A stretch of 64,000 nucleotides of DNA from the NCBI RefSeq assembly GCF_003286085.1, contig NW_020825288.1, positions 4,278,001-4,342,000 of the forward strand. The letters are read 5' to 3'. The notes under the pieces are model-generated. The model made no database searches. It was given only the letters and a program-made list of their open reading frames with translations, and was not told the DNA's origin. A program made the translations under genes and the position numbers. Positions 27,958 through 41,467 of this stretch are shown here, in pieces (positions within the stretch are counted from its first letter, which is position 1; each line of letters opens with the position of its first letter). The stretch is from Drosophila persimilis. Taxonomy: Eukaryota > Arthropoda > Insecta > Diptera > Drosophilidae.

Positions 27958-27981
27958 CAGCAGCAGCAGCAGCAGCAGCAG
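27958..27981. repeat. (CAG)8 trinucleotide repeat
   Basis: Eight uninterrupted CAG units lie in non-coding intron sequence. The surrounding frames are chance readings of the repeat. Confidence 0.93.
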
Positions 27982-29350
27982 ACAGCGGCTGCAGTGCGCC
28001 GCAACTGCAGGATATGTGCCAATAAAAAGTTTGGCAAACAAAGTTGGCGTCACACAAAAGTGTAACACAGCTGCAGCTGTAACAGAAACAGCAGGGCCGA
28101 AAATTAGTGGCATCAGAGAGAGGCACAGATGGCGCTCTCTCAAGTGCAACGCCTTCGAGTCTGTCTAAAAAGCAAAGTTAATTAACCCTAATTTGTATGT
28201 AGTGCGTGGCCAAGAGAGTGGAGTGCAGTGGAACGTGGCCGCAAGACTGTTCCGGCTTTAAGCCTGTTCTCTTGAAATTCAGAATTCACCTGTCACACAC
28301 ACAGATAGAGACACACAGACATTGCCACAGGGGCGGCAGACACTGCCACAGTGGAGTCGGTCGGTTGGCAGTGCCAAAAGGCAAGGGCAGGCACAGTGCC
28401 TGTGGCATGGCGCGGAACAGAACAGTATAAACGTTGTATAATTTATGCATTTTATGTAGACCGCAGCAAAAAAGAAATGTGGCATGCCTCCACCTCTTAC
28501 TACACAGAGCTGCAGCTTCATATCCCACTACTCCTCTGTGCCAGACACTAAGATACGTGTATTATGTATGTGCCGGGGTGCAGTCTCTTTTTTTGTGCAA
28601 TGCTCTCGCTGACTCGCTGACTCGGCGAGTGGCACAGGGCTTTTCTTTGCTCTGTTTTTTTTTTTTTGGAGGGGGAATCTCTGCAAGACTCTCCGAAAAT
28701 TGTGCAGGCAAAAACTTAAAGAGTGGAAAATGTTGTCAGGAGAAGACAGCTGGCTAAAACGGGAAAAGGGAAACCTGACCTCATCCGCAATTGTATCCCA
28801 CGAGGGAAATTCACTCCAAACCTGTCGGCCATGGGCATGGCTAAGTGGAAGTAGAAGTGGAAGTGGAAGTGGGTGTGGAGCTGCCCTATAAATATGGAAA
28901 CACTTTTATCCTTGCAAAATGGAATTTTATTAAAGATAAACCAGAGTCGAAGATCTCTGGACTGTCGGAGATTTCAGTTGTTCTCTAAATATTTAACTCA
29001 CATTTTCCCTGTCAAAGGCCAATTTTCCGAGGCTCCCTGAAGTGCTGGCCAATTAGCCAACATCATGTTGAGAGTGTCCTCCCTTTTCCCTATCAATCCC
29101 TCCTTTAAGGAGCGGATATTGATAAACATAACACTTGTCTTTTCGGACCATTAAAATGGTAATATTTTCAGCAGTAATTCTGTCCCTATTTTTATATACG
29201 AAGGAGGCAGGCCTCCATTGGTTTTTATGCAGACATGCTCTCGCATTTTAATTAAGAAATTAAATTACATACAAACTGATGCGTAACAGATTCCTCGTTA
29301 CTAATTAAAATTCAATTTCTTGTCATTAAAATGAGCAGCAAAAGCATCAG

Positions 29351-29351
29351 C

Positions 29352-29378
<27 letters not shown>
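29351..29378. repeat. (CGG)9 trinucleotide repeat
   Basis: About nine uninterrupted CGG units are followed by CAG units. The open frame over it (29331-29717 plus) has a polyglycine stretch only because of the repeat. Confidence 0.93.
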
Positions 29379-29382
<4 letters not shown>

Positions 29383-32300
29383 GCAACAGCACCAATTACA
29401 AGCCTAGCCCTTTGCACATCGAGGCGTGGCAGCACGCCACTGTGCCACATGCTACAGGCCCTGCCCCTGTCAACGCCCATGCCGCTGCCGCTGCCACTGC
29501 CTCTGGCACCACCCGCTCTTGGCAAATTAAGCACGCAAAATTAATACGCAATAAAAAAGCAATAATAAGAGCCGAACAGCCGTACGTACCCAAATCCAGT
29601 CGGAAAAACAATTTTCTGTCTCTCTGTCTCTCTCTCTCTCCCTCTACTTTTGCGGCACCCAAGCCCCGCACCACTTTTTGGGGGGTGGGGGTGGAAAATT
29701 GTATAATTTCTTATTGAGAGGCAGCCAAAAGTTTCAGCTTGAAAATTTTCCAATTAACATTTTATATTAAAACCGACATCTGATTGATTCGCTTAAAGCC
29801 TGGGTGGCACGGCACGGAGCAGCACTCCACACTCCACACTGACGCTGTTGCAACAAAGCGATGCGGTTGCCCCCAGGAGCGGATAAAAGGAGTACTAGCA
29901 GCAGCCCCTCCCCACCCACTGGCCCATGGAAAGCCCCCTGAAGCTTTGGAGCTCCATACTCCAACAATGGCAACCGCCAGTCGGGAGAACAAACAAAAGC
30001 TGAAAAATACTTGAAGCAACTATGCCGGAGAGTTCCGAGAATGAGGGTGGGTCCATGGGCGGAGGAGGTACATGGGATCCAGAGAATTTCCCTGTCCCGT
30101 TCCGAACAGTAGAGGAAAATTGTTTGCTATTTGCCAGACTAAACGGCACAACAAAGCCATGGCCAATGGGTTGTAGGGGGGATGGGGGGGGTGGGGGTGT
30201 ACAAAATGCAAAAGGGGGTAACAAATTACTTAAGAAAACTGTTGTTGCCTTATTGGATTAAGTACACAGCAGAGGAAGAACGAAAAGCAGTTTGCCCAGA
30301 TCTTTCAGCGGACAATTACCAGCGGCTCTTTTATAATTTCTTCGCAACTCTTAAAGTTTAAGGAATTTGCAGGCGCACGCTGAAATGTTTGTCCATCTGC
30401 CAAATGCCAGCCTTTATCCTGTGACTCCCAATTTGATAGGATTGGCCCAATCCGTATCCCGGTCCCTCTCGTCGAGGTTTTGCGCGTATCCCCGAAAGCC
30501 CCGTGTATATTGTGTACCCTAGAGGCCCGTTTGCTGTATTGTTATACAATTTCGTTGAAATTTATTTACAGAGTTTTGTACCACACAGAATAAACATCGA
30601 AGTTGGCACAATCCGTGAATGGGGGAGAGAGGACTTCGGGGGACCCGAGCTGCGGAGGACCAACCGCAAAAACAAAATCAAAAACCAAAGACCAATATCG
30701 AAGCCAAAACTCTGCGGCACTGGGGCCAAGTTATGGCTTAAATTTCTATCCCCAGCTCGGAGCACGGATAGCGGAATCGTGTTCTGCATGCCAACAGAAC
30801 AGCAACATTCGGGGGCAAGTTAGGTCAGTTGGGGCATCGGCAGCTCCTTCCTATGCTGCTCCTTTCTTGGGGGCCAGGCCGCACAAAACACAAACAAGAT
30901 AATAAGTTCATAAGTATTATTTGCAATATAATCTCTCTTCCGATTTGATTTAAAATTCTCTCAAGTCTGTGTGTCAAAGTTTTTGTGACTCCTGGCAGTC
31001 CAAGGAGCAGCTGGGAGGATGGTAGCATGGGAGCATGGGAGGTCGAGGGTTGCTCTTGAGCCATGGATAAGGCCGGTGCGCTATCCTTAGTTAATTGGTC
31101 AGTATCTGTGGCAAGCTGCACTCAAAACTTTAGGATAGCTGAAAAGCTTGCGCCCCCAGTGGCGGCTTATCTGAAGAGTCCCTGGATTAGGGGCTGATTA
31201 AACTACCATTCGTTCTGTGAAATATGATGGGCGATGGGCCATCGTGCACGTGCTGGCTACTCTTTCTCATTACAAACAAATCTGGCTCGCGACGGCGCTC
31301 AAATTTGTCAAGGAGCAGCCGCTGCTTTGCCTTCGGCTAATTAATCAGGCCAACGCCAAGTCAGAAGTAAACAGCCATCGCCGTCGTCATCTCCTCAGCC
31401 CCTGCACCCTGGATTGCCACCTAACAGCATTTAGCTAAAGCATACTTTGGCTAACACTTGGCACAAACTTGGTCCTGGAGTCTCGACGTCTTGTAGATCC
31501 ATGCTCCACTGAGCAGAGAGCAGGGCCAGAGCTGGAGCTGGAGCTGGAGCTGGGGCCAGAACTTTCACTGCTTCATCCTCTAACTGCAATTTATGAGTGC
31601 AGCGGGCCACTGGGCGAAATTTGTTTACAACTTAGGCGTTAATTGACACTGCCACAGAGGCAGCAGTGGGCGGCAACAGCAGGCAGCACGACCAGAGGTA
31701 ATTCCAGAGGAAAGAGCACTACTTCCACTGGCACTTTGCAAGGCCAAAGAACCCAACTGGGTTTCACAATCGGATGACCATGGCCCAAAACAATGCCCGA
31801 AAAGGTAAGCTTGGGCAATATTTATGCAACCATATTGTGTAGCCATCCAAAAAGCGAGCTGCAATCCAGTGATGGTAGAAAAGTTTTCAAATAAAATGTA
31901 ACACCTCAACCAGAAGGAATGTTTCTGTGTGAGTTTTCAACTTTTTAAATGCACAGGCAGGAGGAGCAGGAGCAGACCAGAAGCACCAGAAGGGCGACTG
32001 TGTAACACCTCTCTTTTGAGGTCGACAACTTTTCTGGCAAGTTAATGAGGCGGGAGACTGAGGTGCAGGGCAGACTGGTCACTCTCCAGTGGAATCGCAC
32101 CAGATTGTCGTGCAATTAGCTAAAATGTGCACCAAAACCCCCCCTCAACTCAAACATCAACTGAATCCACGCTTTACCCCTAAAAGGAAGAGTATTAAGT
32201 GTAAACGAAGGAAAGGGAAAGGGAAAGAGTAAGAGTAAAGCCGAGAGGCATAGTAAATCAATGTCCTCGGTAATCCTCGCATAAGGCACTTTATCAATCA

Positions 32301-35300
32301 ATGCAGAAAGGATTTAGCATGAGTTTTTTTCGTTTGTCATCGCATCGTTAATGCATGACGGGAGGGTGCCACATAAAAAATGCACACAGCGAGGCAGAGA
32401 GAGAGAGAAAGAGATAGAGAGTGTGACAAAGCCTCACACAGATACGCACACAGACAAAAACAGAGAAGCACGCAACATGAGTCGTGGAAAAAGTAATAAG
32501 CAATAAGCGGTAAAACAAAGTAAGACCAAATAACACAGTAAATCAGAGGATAATGCCACACACTCTTCCACACACAGATACAAAAACCAATCCAACGCAC
32601 ACACTCGCACCCTTCTTTCCGTCTCGCAGGCAGACACTTGTGAGGCATTGAAGCAATCAAATTAAATCCCAATCGCACACTTAGGCGCAAAGACAGGGTC
32701 TCTCGTCTCTCGGTCTCCCCACGAGAGAACAGGCCAAACGACGATAAAGCGTTATGGTTCATTAGGCCCACGGATTGCCAGGCGATTGGGTTAGGTGAGG
32801 ACAGGAGGACTGCGACAATAGAAGCATATATCATTTCATGGCAGTCCTCCTGTCACACAGAACCCTACGGAACGAGATTACGATGAGCACCTACGCCAGG
32901 CAGCAGCATCAGCAGCATCAGCCACCCCTTACGAGTCGTATATGAGGTCCTGCGTCGAGCGTTTCAGGGGTTGCAGTGTGTGTGTGTGTGTGTATGTTGT
33001 TGCACTTAATGTCAATATCATCAAGTGTCCTGCCATATGGGCAGAGGCCAACCCCTACCCATACCCTCCTCTGGCTGACACTTGAATGCAGGCAGCAATT
33101 GTCACCCGGTTTTGGGACATGGGACATGGGACATTCGGCAAATGTTTACTGCTGCAAATTAGTAAACTAAACACGAGCCCGATCTGATCCGATCCGATTC
33201 GATTCGATTCGATTCGATCCTGGGACCCTGGTGGCAGGGGACCGAAAGGGTAACCAAATAAATAAAACATGCGGCGTATTTGTCAAGTCTGTTGCAATTG
33301 TGTGGGCAGGGTCCCATGTCCATGGCCTGCCCCCTTGCACGAATCATTACTTTTGCTCGACACTCGATCCTGAATGCTGGACACACGCCACGGACCCCGT
33401 CCAGCGAACAACTGTTTGATTTATTTGACACTTTGTGCGTTTGTGGCCCGACACCTGGTACCCGAAATTAATTCAATGAAATTTGCCAAACTTTTATGAA
33501 CGAGTTAAGTCCTCGAGCGCTCGGTGGAGTTGCTGGAGTTGGTGCCGCAGGAAAAGAATACAATATTAATGAGTTTCCAATGTTAATAAGCCCTGGCAAA
33601 TGGGCCCCAGACACCGGCGACCAAACGACAGCTGCAGTCCGCCAGCGAAAATCCCTTTATAATTTCATTTTAGCCCCGACTCGAGAAATAATTTCAAACT
33701 TTGTTATATATTTTTAAAGTCATTTAAACGCAGAAGCGCGCAAGAAAGTTGCCACGATAGGACGATAGGACGATAGGACGATGCGACGATGTGAAATTTT
33801 AGACGTTGTCGTTGATGAGCTGCTGATGAGGCGTGCTTCGGGGTGTCTCCTTCCTGCTCCCAGCCCAGGAAGCCCAGGATCCTCCTCCTGCATCTGTCAA
33901 CCAAAGTCGAAGTCGGACTTTCGTCTGTTGTTCAGCTTCTCCTGTCTCATCTTCAGGCTTCGCCTGCGAGGCCGAAAAACTTTGCGCTCGCCTTTTGTTT
34001 TCCACTTTTCTTTTTCTCTTTTATTCTTCCTGCCACCAGTCGCAGGACAGGGCAACTTTGCGAGGCATAAAGAAAAATGAAAAATAACTGAGGAAAATAT
34101 ACAAAAAAAAAAAGGAAATAAGAAGGGTGGGGAAGGATGGTGAAGGGAAGAGAGATGCTCCTTAAAACGACAGCTTGCCGAAGGCTGAATGCCCTACCCG
34201 CTCATTAGAGTTCCACTGCATTAGCCTTCCATTTAGATGTGACAGAATTGATGGACTAGTCTGGAACTCTGGACATAGAGACGGCATCTGAAAGAGCAAG
34301 CGCGGGGCATGGGGCATGGGGCATTGCACACTTTTGTGATTTCTGGCTTTTTCATAGAGCCTCGCACACAAATTGTAATGATGAAAAAAGTATCTCCTGA
34401 ATATGAAACGAGGCAGCTGGACAAATGTCGCGCTGGCTGGCCAAAGCTCTGTCCAGGGTCCAGAGTCCAGAGTCCAGGGCCCCATCGTCCTGGACCATTG
34501 CCACTTTTGCGCCGGGGATAATAATAATAAAGTCGCTCCGCTCGGTGCGGTTGGACAACAGCTGTGACTCTCTGACTCCCACTTTAGGCCCTGCCCCAAT
34601 CCCGGGGTACGCATCGCTCCCTGTGCGGGGCGACAGCTGGCGTCGAACTTAAATTAGCTTGTACATACAATCCGCTTTTCACAGAGCGCTCTCTCTCTCT
34701 CTCTCTGGCCAAAGTTCTTATCCGTGAATTTATCTTTCATATGGCAGCAGCGTGGAAACTTGGGCAGCACCGAGTGCCGAGGGTTTGCGGTGGCATTACT
34801 CTGCATTCTGAATTTATTACCCCCGACAACAGCCTCCCCTGCGTGGCACTGTGGCCAGAGAGTGCTTTTGATATTGTCGCCAATATAAACATTTTATCAT
34901 AAAGAGATTAGACGCCGATAAGACGCCTGCCCCGCTTTGGAGAAGGCAAACAAAAACGGGCAGGACGAGCGTATGAGGGAAGGACTTTTGTGGTGGTCCT
35001 CAAATCAGAGATCCGGGATCTCGGGGCTGGCAGCTCGTTGGGCCTTGATTTACGATTTCCTGATGCCCTGAGAGTACCCCGGAACAATGCCAGGCAATTT
35101 CCCCATGCGGTGAAATTAATTTGAAGCATTTGCCAGGTGCCTGGACCGTCCGCACCGTCAGCTGCAGCAAAGTGCAGCAGCAGCTACAAGTCTACAAGTT
35201 CGCCCATCTGAATGGTTCCCAGCACACTTCAGGGCAGCCGTAAAATGGCCACATCCCATGGGCAACACCCGGACTCAAGAGCCTAGAGAGAGAGAGAGAG

Positions 35301-35869
35301 AGAGCAAGGCCTGCCCCGTTGTCCAGACTCCAGAGTCCAGAGAGAGGGTCGCAACCACGGACTCCAGAAGCGGGAAAGGGAAAAACATCAGACCCACAGA
35401 GCTCAGCACCAGGTCTAGCGAGCGGGGGACACACCAGGGATTCAGAGCCAGGGAACGGGGGCAATCTGTTTGCCCCACAGGCTCCAGAGGCAGCAGGGTG
35501 GCGGCCATCCTGAAGTGGGTGAGTGGCCTCTGAGCTGCACTCAATGTCAGATAAATCCCGTCGCTGCATTACGACAGCCCGCCTTCTACCCGCTGCTGCT
35601 GCTGCGCTGCTGCTGCTCCTCCCCCTCGACAAATGTCTAAAGATAAAGCTGCAAAAATATTTTAACCTCCTTTGGCAACATGTCGGTTGTCGGAGGACAT
35701 CCCACTAGACCCATCTCTATGGCCACAAGTCGCCCTCCGTGCAGCACCTTAAGCGTAGGGCAGGAGACAAAGCTGCTGTTGCATCTGTTTGTGTCACAGC
35801 GTCCCAGTCCCTGTAGCCAACTCCTCGCAACTCCAGACAAAACCTGAGCTAAACAAAGTTTCTGTGTGT

Positions 35870-36068
35870 GATTCCCGGATACATTTTATAGTACAAAGGT
35901 ATATTATCCACTTGATCGTTGAATCCTCTGACGGCTGATCCCTTCCGAAAACTTTGGGTATGGTTATTGAGAAGAATTTGCACAACAAAAGTATTCCAAT
36001 CGCATTCAACCCTCTTCAAGAGGATCCTTTGGATATTTGCGGAGTACTGGGTACTTTCTAGTCGAGAT
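35870..36068. repeat. degraded interspersed transposon relic
   Basis: The block ends in GAGTACTGGGTACTTTCTAG then TCGAG. This is a worn form of the GAGTAACGGGTATC...TAGTCGAG end found on many fly transposon relics. It also contains a CCTCTTCAAGAGG inverted repeat (36010-36022). No coding capacity remains. Confidence 0.5.
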
Positions 36069-39000
36069 TTCATCTTTAAGTTGTGATTTTTTGCATATTT
36101 CATATGCGGCTTAGGCGGGTTCATGAAGAGTGGCAGGCAAAACAATAACAAGAAAAGGATTCGAGTAAAGTGAAACCACTCCCCACTCCCAAAGTGGAGT
36201 TCAGTCCACTATCCAGGACTAAGTCCAACTGCAAGTCCATGTCAATTTGCTGGGAGTGCTCCTTCCGAGAGAGTCCGAGAGAGAGTCCGAGAGAGACAAA
36301 AGACTTGACAGAGCCAAAGCCAATGCGCTGCAAAATTAAAATTGCTCAGCCGTTGGCCCCCGACATTAGGCGAGGACCATAATGAAATGGCTTTCTGGTT
36401 TAAGCCAACAGCATGGTAGTAGTACGTTCACCCAAATGAGAGGGCCGCTCTGAAATTCTAATGAAACTACCCGTTGAGGGAAGAGCTAGGGACAGGGCAG
36501 GAGCAGGGGATCCCCTCCGTCAGACAGAGAGATGGACAGAGAGTCACTTTATTTTATTAGAAACTTGTTTGCCGAGCATTTGCACACAAATTAAATATGG
36601 TTTGCTGTGCAGAGTGGTAGCTCCTTGCTCCTTGTTGCTTGCTGCTTTTTCCCATTGCCCATTCTCTTTTTCTGACATTCAGTTAAAATTCAATCAGCTC
36701 CAGTTAGAAGTTAGCGGCAGTGGCAGTTGCAAGTTCAACTTTGCAGACACGTTAATCGGAGGCAACACAATTTCTTCATTTGCCCCACTGCCAGCCAGAC
36801 TGAGTGCGAGCGGGAGAGAGCAATCAACTTTTTAATGTGGCATGGAAAATGATGTTGCCAAATCATTTCAAAGATGATTCTGATGAACCAGACGACGACT
36901 CGCATGTGGCAAGCACATACATGCAGCAGCTGTTGCCAGGATATAAGAGACCTAATGCTATGGTCAGACGTGGCAACAAGTCCGCACTGTCTGCCTATGT
37001 GCCACACATGCCACCCCTTCTGATGTCTGCGTTTGAGTGCGATGCCATCTCTGGGCTTAAATGCTGCAATAAACTGGAAACGTTTCCATACAGCAAGAGA
37101 GAGGCAGAGCCCTCCTTCCCCCCTCTCTGTGACTAATGTCAACTCTTGACATTCATGGCAATAAAATTTCCCTCCACTTTCTTCCATTTCATGCTTGTGC
37201 TTGTGCTTTTATGTTTATGATTTAATTGTCAATAAAATAATCATTTGCAAGCCTTTTGCCACATGCAACCGCAGTACGTGCTAAAACAGAGTTCAAGCAA
37301 ATTTTTACCGATAAATGAATTGTGGCATAAAGTGGCAGAGAGGGTAGAAAGGTTGAAGCCACAGGCGGCATCATGTGGGGAGATGAGCCGGAATAAACTG
37401 AGTGAAACTGTTGGGGGGGAACAAAAAACCAGGCCCAGGCCCAGAACCAGGAACCAGAACCAGGCCCTGATCAAGGACCACAGCCCACAGCCTCTGACTG
37501 GCACTTAAGTTATTGACGAGATAAAGTTGAGGATTTTGTGTGCATTTTTGTGAAGAGCCAGACGAAGCCCATAATGATGGAGGAGCAGCAGGAGCTGAGG
37601 CTGCAGAAGGAGCTATAGCCCGAGAAGTAGATGTGAAGCTGTTGCTGGAAAAGTAGGCTGTGCGCTGAAGGAAAAGCTGTATCTGGAGGAAGGGCTGTAT
37701 CTGTTGAAGGACATGGAGCTGAAGCTGTATCCGGAGCTTCGTGGCGATGATGATGCCGTTGACGTTGATGTTGTCGACAGTTTTGATGCCTGTCCGGGTC
37801 CCGGGTAAACCACAAGAAGAGAGATGAAGCAATATGTGCTCCAGGATGAAAGCTTTAAGTGTCTCTTCTTCTCTCTTCCTCTCTTTTCTTTTCTCTCGCT
37901 ATCTCTTTCTCTGTGTGTGATTGTGTATGTGGTGGCAGGTCTAGTTTGTTTGCTCAAATGCTGCTCCTTTGCTCATGACACCAGAAGCAGGACACACAGT
38001 GGCAGCGGCAGTGGCAACAGCAGAAACCAAACACAAAAAAAAAATTAGAAGAAAAGCGAACGAAACCAATAAAAAGCCGAGTGAAACGAAACGAAACGAA
38101 ACGGAGGCGGAAAAGAAAACATTGTGGCCAAGCAACAATGGCAGTGCCACACAGATACACGTGCATGTAGAGCCATCGATTTTCACTTGAGTTTGGGGAG
38201 CATATTCTCTGGAGTCGCACAAACAAATGCGCGTAAATTTTGCTTAGCGCGCGATTCAAGTGCAAATACTTGACACTGCCACAACCAAAGTGCGAGGATA
38301 AGCGGTAGACAGAGAGAAAGAGAGAGACAGAGAGAGACAGGGGCAAGCAACCAGTGGGTTGATGGATGTTATAGCCTTCTTTTGGATAACCAACCCCTAC
38401 CCTCCCCCGCCCACCCCAACTCGAGAGCCTCTCCACTCCAATCGTTCCTGTCACACGTCAATATCCTTTTTGCGGCTGCTCTTTTCCCCTTTTTTCCTGC
38501 CTCCTCAATGTTTAGCCCCAGAACTTTTTGGATTGCCACACCTGATGGCCAATGTCTGATTTATTTGCATTTCGGTTGTGGTTCATGCAGTTAATAAATT
38601 TCACTTACTTACAGCCAGATATATGCACCATTCTATATATGTACATATGCGTGTTTAAATGGGGGAAAGTGTTATCAGAGTATATGTGTATGTACGCATT
38701 TGGGGAAAATTTGTTATCTGAGTGGGAAAAGTTTTCTCCTCAAATATCGAAAGTTGTTCCAGAGCGAAAGTTTTTGCGGCGGCAACCTCTCTACCTATGT
38801 CAAATTGATTAGTTGAGTTGGACAGATGAATCTTAATCCGAAGACCGCTGAAGAACCCAAAGAAACCCCATTCACGAATGGACCTTCGGGGCTTGTAGAT
38901 ACATAATTTGATTGTGTGATTTATGTCACAATATATCCCCATATTCTGCATTAATGAAGATGGAGATTAGTCACCAATACGAGCTCTCTATGCAAGGGGG

Positions 39001-39339
39001 TATTCAGCAAGCGTTTGGCACTTCATTAATTGTGGGGGAAAATGCAGGAAAAGCTTCGCGAAATACGAGAAAAAATGAAAATGGAGAGCGAATCGACAGC
39101 CACAAATGCAAATATTTGAAACAGCGAAAAGGACTCCACTGCAAAGCGCAGGAAGAGAACGACAGTTGACTAGAGTACAAACCAAACTAATTGTTACTGA
39201 CACTCGCAGTGACTGCTCTCACAGTCGCTGGTGCTGCTGCTGTGGCAGGAGCTGTAGCTGGATGCAACCCAATGGGGCAGACAAACGTCCTGCAGCAGTT
39301 TTAAAACAAGAAAAGAAGGATAGACTCTGGAACCGAACA

Positions 39340-39650
39340 CTTAGATACTCTTGAAAGACCATTCTATCATCTATGGTGGATATATGATACAACAGGGATA
39401 GGCATCGCAAATTGCTTTTTGGAATGATTTCGTGGATGATACATATCAATTCTCTAACTAAATATCCTTTTGGATATGAATATCCTCTTGTTCTCCGATC
39501 TAGGGCTTCCCAATTTCTAACCATGAAAAATCTGGAGACAATTTCCATGGAAACACATCTAGATATTGCTCGAGGGCACATATTTTTTATATGATTAAGA
39601 GTCCTTAGGTGAAAATCAATGTAACCACCTTGAAGGGTATTAAAAAACAA
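39340..39650. repeat. possible degraded interspersed repeat
   Basis: This is a block of lower-complexity AT-rich sequence ending in CCTTGAAGGGTATTAAA, the same terminal module as in nearby relics. The boundaries are not defined. Confidence 0.3.
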
Positions 39651-41186
39651 CAGCAACAGAGTGTGGCAGAAGTACTTTAAAGTATAAAAGGATGCAAGGG
39701 AGTTGCAAGTGGCAGGAACGAATGCGGGAGTTGCAAGCTGCGCTCTCAGAGCAAGACAAAGTAAAGTTATTTGCGGTTCATTATTCACTTTTGGATTTTA
39801 TTTCCTTGCGGTGAGGCACGATCGAAGACAGTGATGGACAGCAGATTGAAGTCCGTTCGAGACACGTTCATCTGCCGTCCCGAAACCACGTTTGCCTGCA
39901 AACTGCATGCAAAATGACCCGACAATGGTTGGGCGGGGGGAGGGGCAGGGGTTGTGGTGGCAAGGTGGCGGTGGAACTGTCTGGCGTTAGGACGACGTTT
40001 AAATTGGGAACTTTTGGTTGGCTGCACCCGAAGCAGCGTTTGAGGAGCAGAGCGCATTTTTGCTCTTTGCTTATTCATCTTGCAAGTTGAAAAATAAATT
40101 AATAATGCGTTCTTGCCACCGAGCGAACGGCAGCTGCAACCGCACAACGGGGCGACAGAGATGGAGCATCCCCAAACGAAGAAAAAGAGTGAAGGGAGGA
40201 GGGGACACTGTCAGGGACTTGGAATATTTCGTGCTGAGCTTTTTTGCGCGCACTTTCTATATCTATCAGATATATAGTATATGTATATACCTATATATAC
40301 CATGTTGGGAGGGACAGAGACCCTCCTTGGGTCCATGACCATTTCCATTTCCATCTGCTTCTGCTTCTCCTTCTGCTTCTGCTTCTCCTTCTGCTTTTGC
40401 TTCAACTTTTGCTGTGTGTCTCCCCTTCTTTTGCTGACACCCTGGCCCTAAAATTTAATTGCATCTTTTTCAACAATTCTAGCACGAAATGAAAATTCAT
40501 GCAAACGTTGCTAGATAAAAACTGAGGCGCCCCCCGTGCCCATCCTTCGGAATGGCACAAAGGACGAGAGGACGAGAGAATGGCCAGAGGAATTTAAGCT
40601 TTCAGTTTAGTTCAGTCAAGATATGAATACTAATAGCCACTGGAATGTTTGAGTAGCCAAAGGACATTGCACTGCCACAGTCAGTGGCACAGGGGCAGAG
40701 CAGGAGCCCCGAACTCGAACAGATCCCAAGACGCTTCATCGTCTGTTCCCCACTGGCCAGCCACTGGCCCCTCTGCTCACCCCTCTGGCTATGGCTATGG
40801 CTCTGGCAATGTCATTACTCTTATTTGATTCCGTGGACATTCGCATAAATGTCAGATTGAGTTTTATGCACAGGCAAAAGTTGAGTCCTTGAAAATGCAC
40901 TGCCGGGGCATTTAAATGCAAAAGCCCGTGAATGTTGAAGCGGGGGGTGGCTGGATCCGAGATTCGAGGGAGCGTCCCTTCTTGCCACACAAAAACGAAG
41001 CGAAGAAAAGCAATTAGCGAAATTAATTGCTCAAGTTTCGCTTTGAAATATTCATCCGTGAGATTAATTCGCCGGCCGACAAAGCTCCGTCATCGAGCTG
41101 GGAATCCCATCCCTCCTCCACCTCCTGTGGCACCAATTGTGGATTGTCAATTGAATGGCTTTGCGGTTGGTACTTGGACTGTGGCT

Positions 41187-41215
41187 GGGACGGGGACGGG
41201 GACGGGGACGGGGAC
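41187..41215 (+). repeat. (GGGGAC)n array, quadruplex-capable
   Basis: GGGAC is followed by four GGGGAC units, giving five G runs with two-base loops on the plus strand. It lies about 130 bases inside the first klg intron, just past the exon 1 donor, on the template strand of klg. Confidence 0.9.
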
Positions 41216-41343
41216 TGGAAATCTCACTTGGACTTGCTGATTGACTTGGCTCTGTTGCACGCGATTGAATTTGCAATTGCTCGGAGAATGGGGCATAGAT
41301 ATCATTTTTTTTTTTTTTGGTTTGGTTTTTGGTCTTGACTTAC

Positions 41344-41467
41344 CGCTCTCCAAGTGCTGCAGTTGCAACAGAGCGATGGCTGCCACGGCCAGGAGCAGTG
41401 TGTGGGGCAGGCTCCTCTGGTGGATATGGTGTCTTTGTGGGCTAATTGTTCGCGTTATCCTCGCCAT
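41344..41467 (-). CDS. klg: klingon coding exon 1, signal peptide
   Basis: The first coding exon, with 124 nt from ATG to the donor GTAAGTC. It encodes 41 residues starting MARITRTISP. A basic N-region is followed by a hydrophobic core TLLLAVAAIALLQL at about residues 23-36, then QHLES. One G is left over, so the exon ends in phase 1 and joins exon 2 to give LESVSAQS with the predicted cleavage after VSA. I chose this ATG because its context (AACAAAATGG) fits the fly start consensus well and places the hydrophobic core where a signal peptide needs it. The same frame stays open upstream to another ATG at 41581, which would add 38 Ser/Asn-rich residues and bury the signal. Its context is poorer. 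The exon is separated from exon 2 by about 32 kb, so the link rests on phase, donor quality and the signal peptide, plus resemblance to klingon as I remember it. Confidence 0.83.

Larger units (their letters stand above)
9121..41343 (-). other. klg: klg first coding intron, about 32.2 kb
   Basis: This intron runs from the donor GTAAGTC after exon 1 (41343 downward) to the TTTTGCAG acceptor before exon 2. Across it I see many microsatellites, G-rich tracts, several degraded interspersed repeats (near 18000, 24532-24725, 35870-36068, perhaps 39340-39650) and one clean hairpin (20112-20138). The longest open frames (for example 18203-18850 plus, 39219-39788 minus) start at non-ATG codons or are repeat-derived and match no family I know. 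I found no supported nested gene or tRNA. First introns of this size in neural fly genes usually hold enhancers, but no specific enhancer can be named from the sequence. Confidence 0.8.

Noticed and set aside
29331-29717. frame encoding a polyglycine stretch
   Set aside because: The run comes from a (CGG)9 microsatellite and the rest of the reading has no support.
36735-37187. overlapping frames on both strands (110 and 150 codons)
   Set aside because: Neither has family features, and dual open frames of this size are expected by chance in this composition.
39219-39788. 189-codon open frame on the minus strand
   Set aside because: Its first codon is GTG, it overlaps an apparent repeat relic, and the protein resembles no family.
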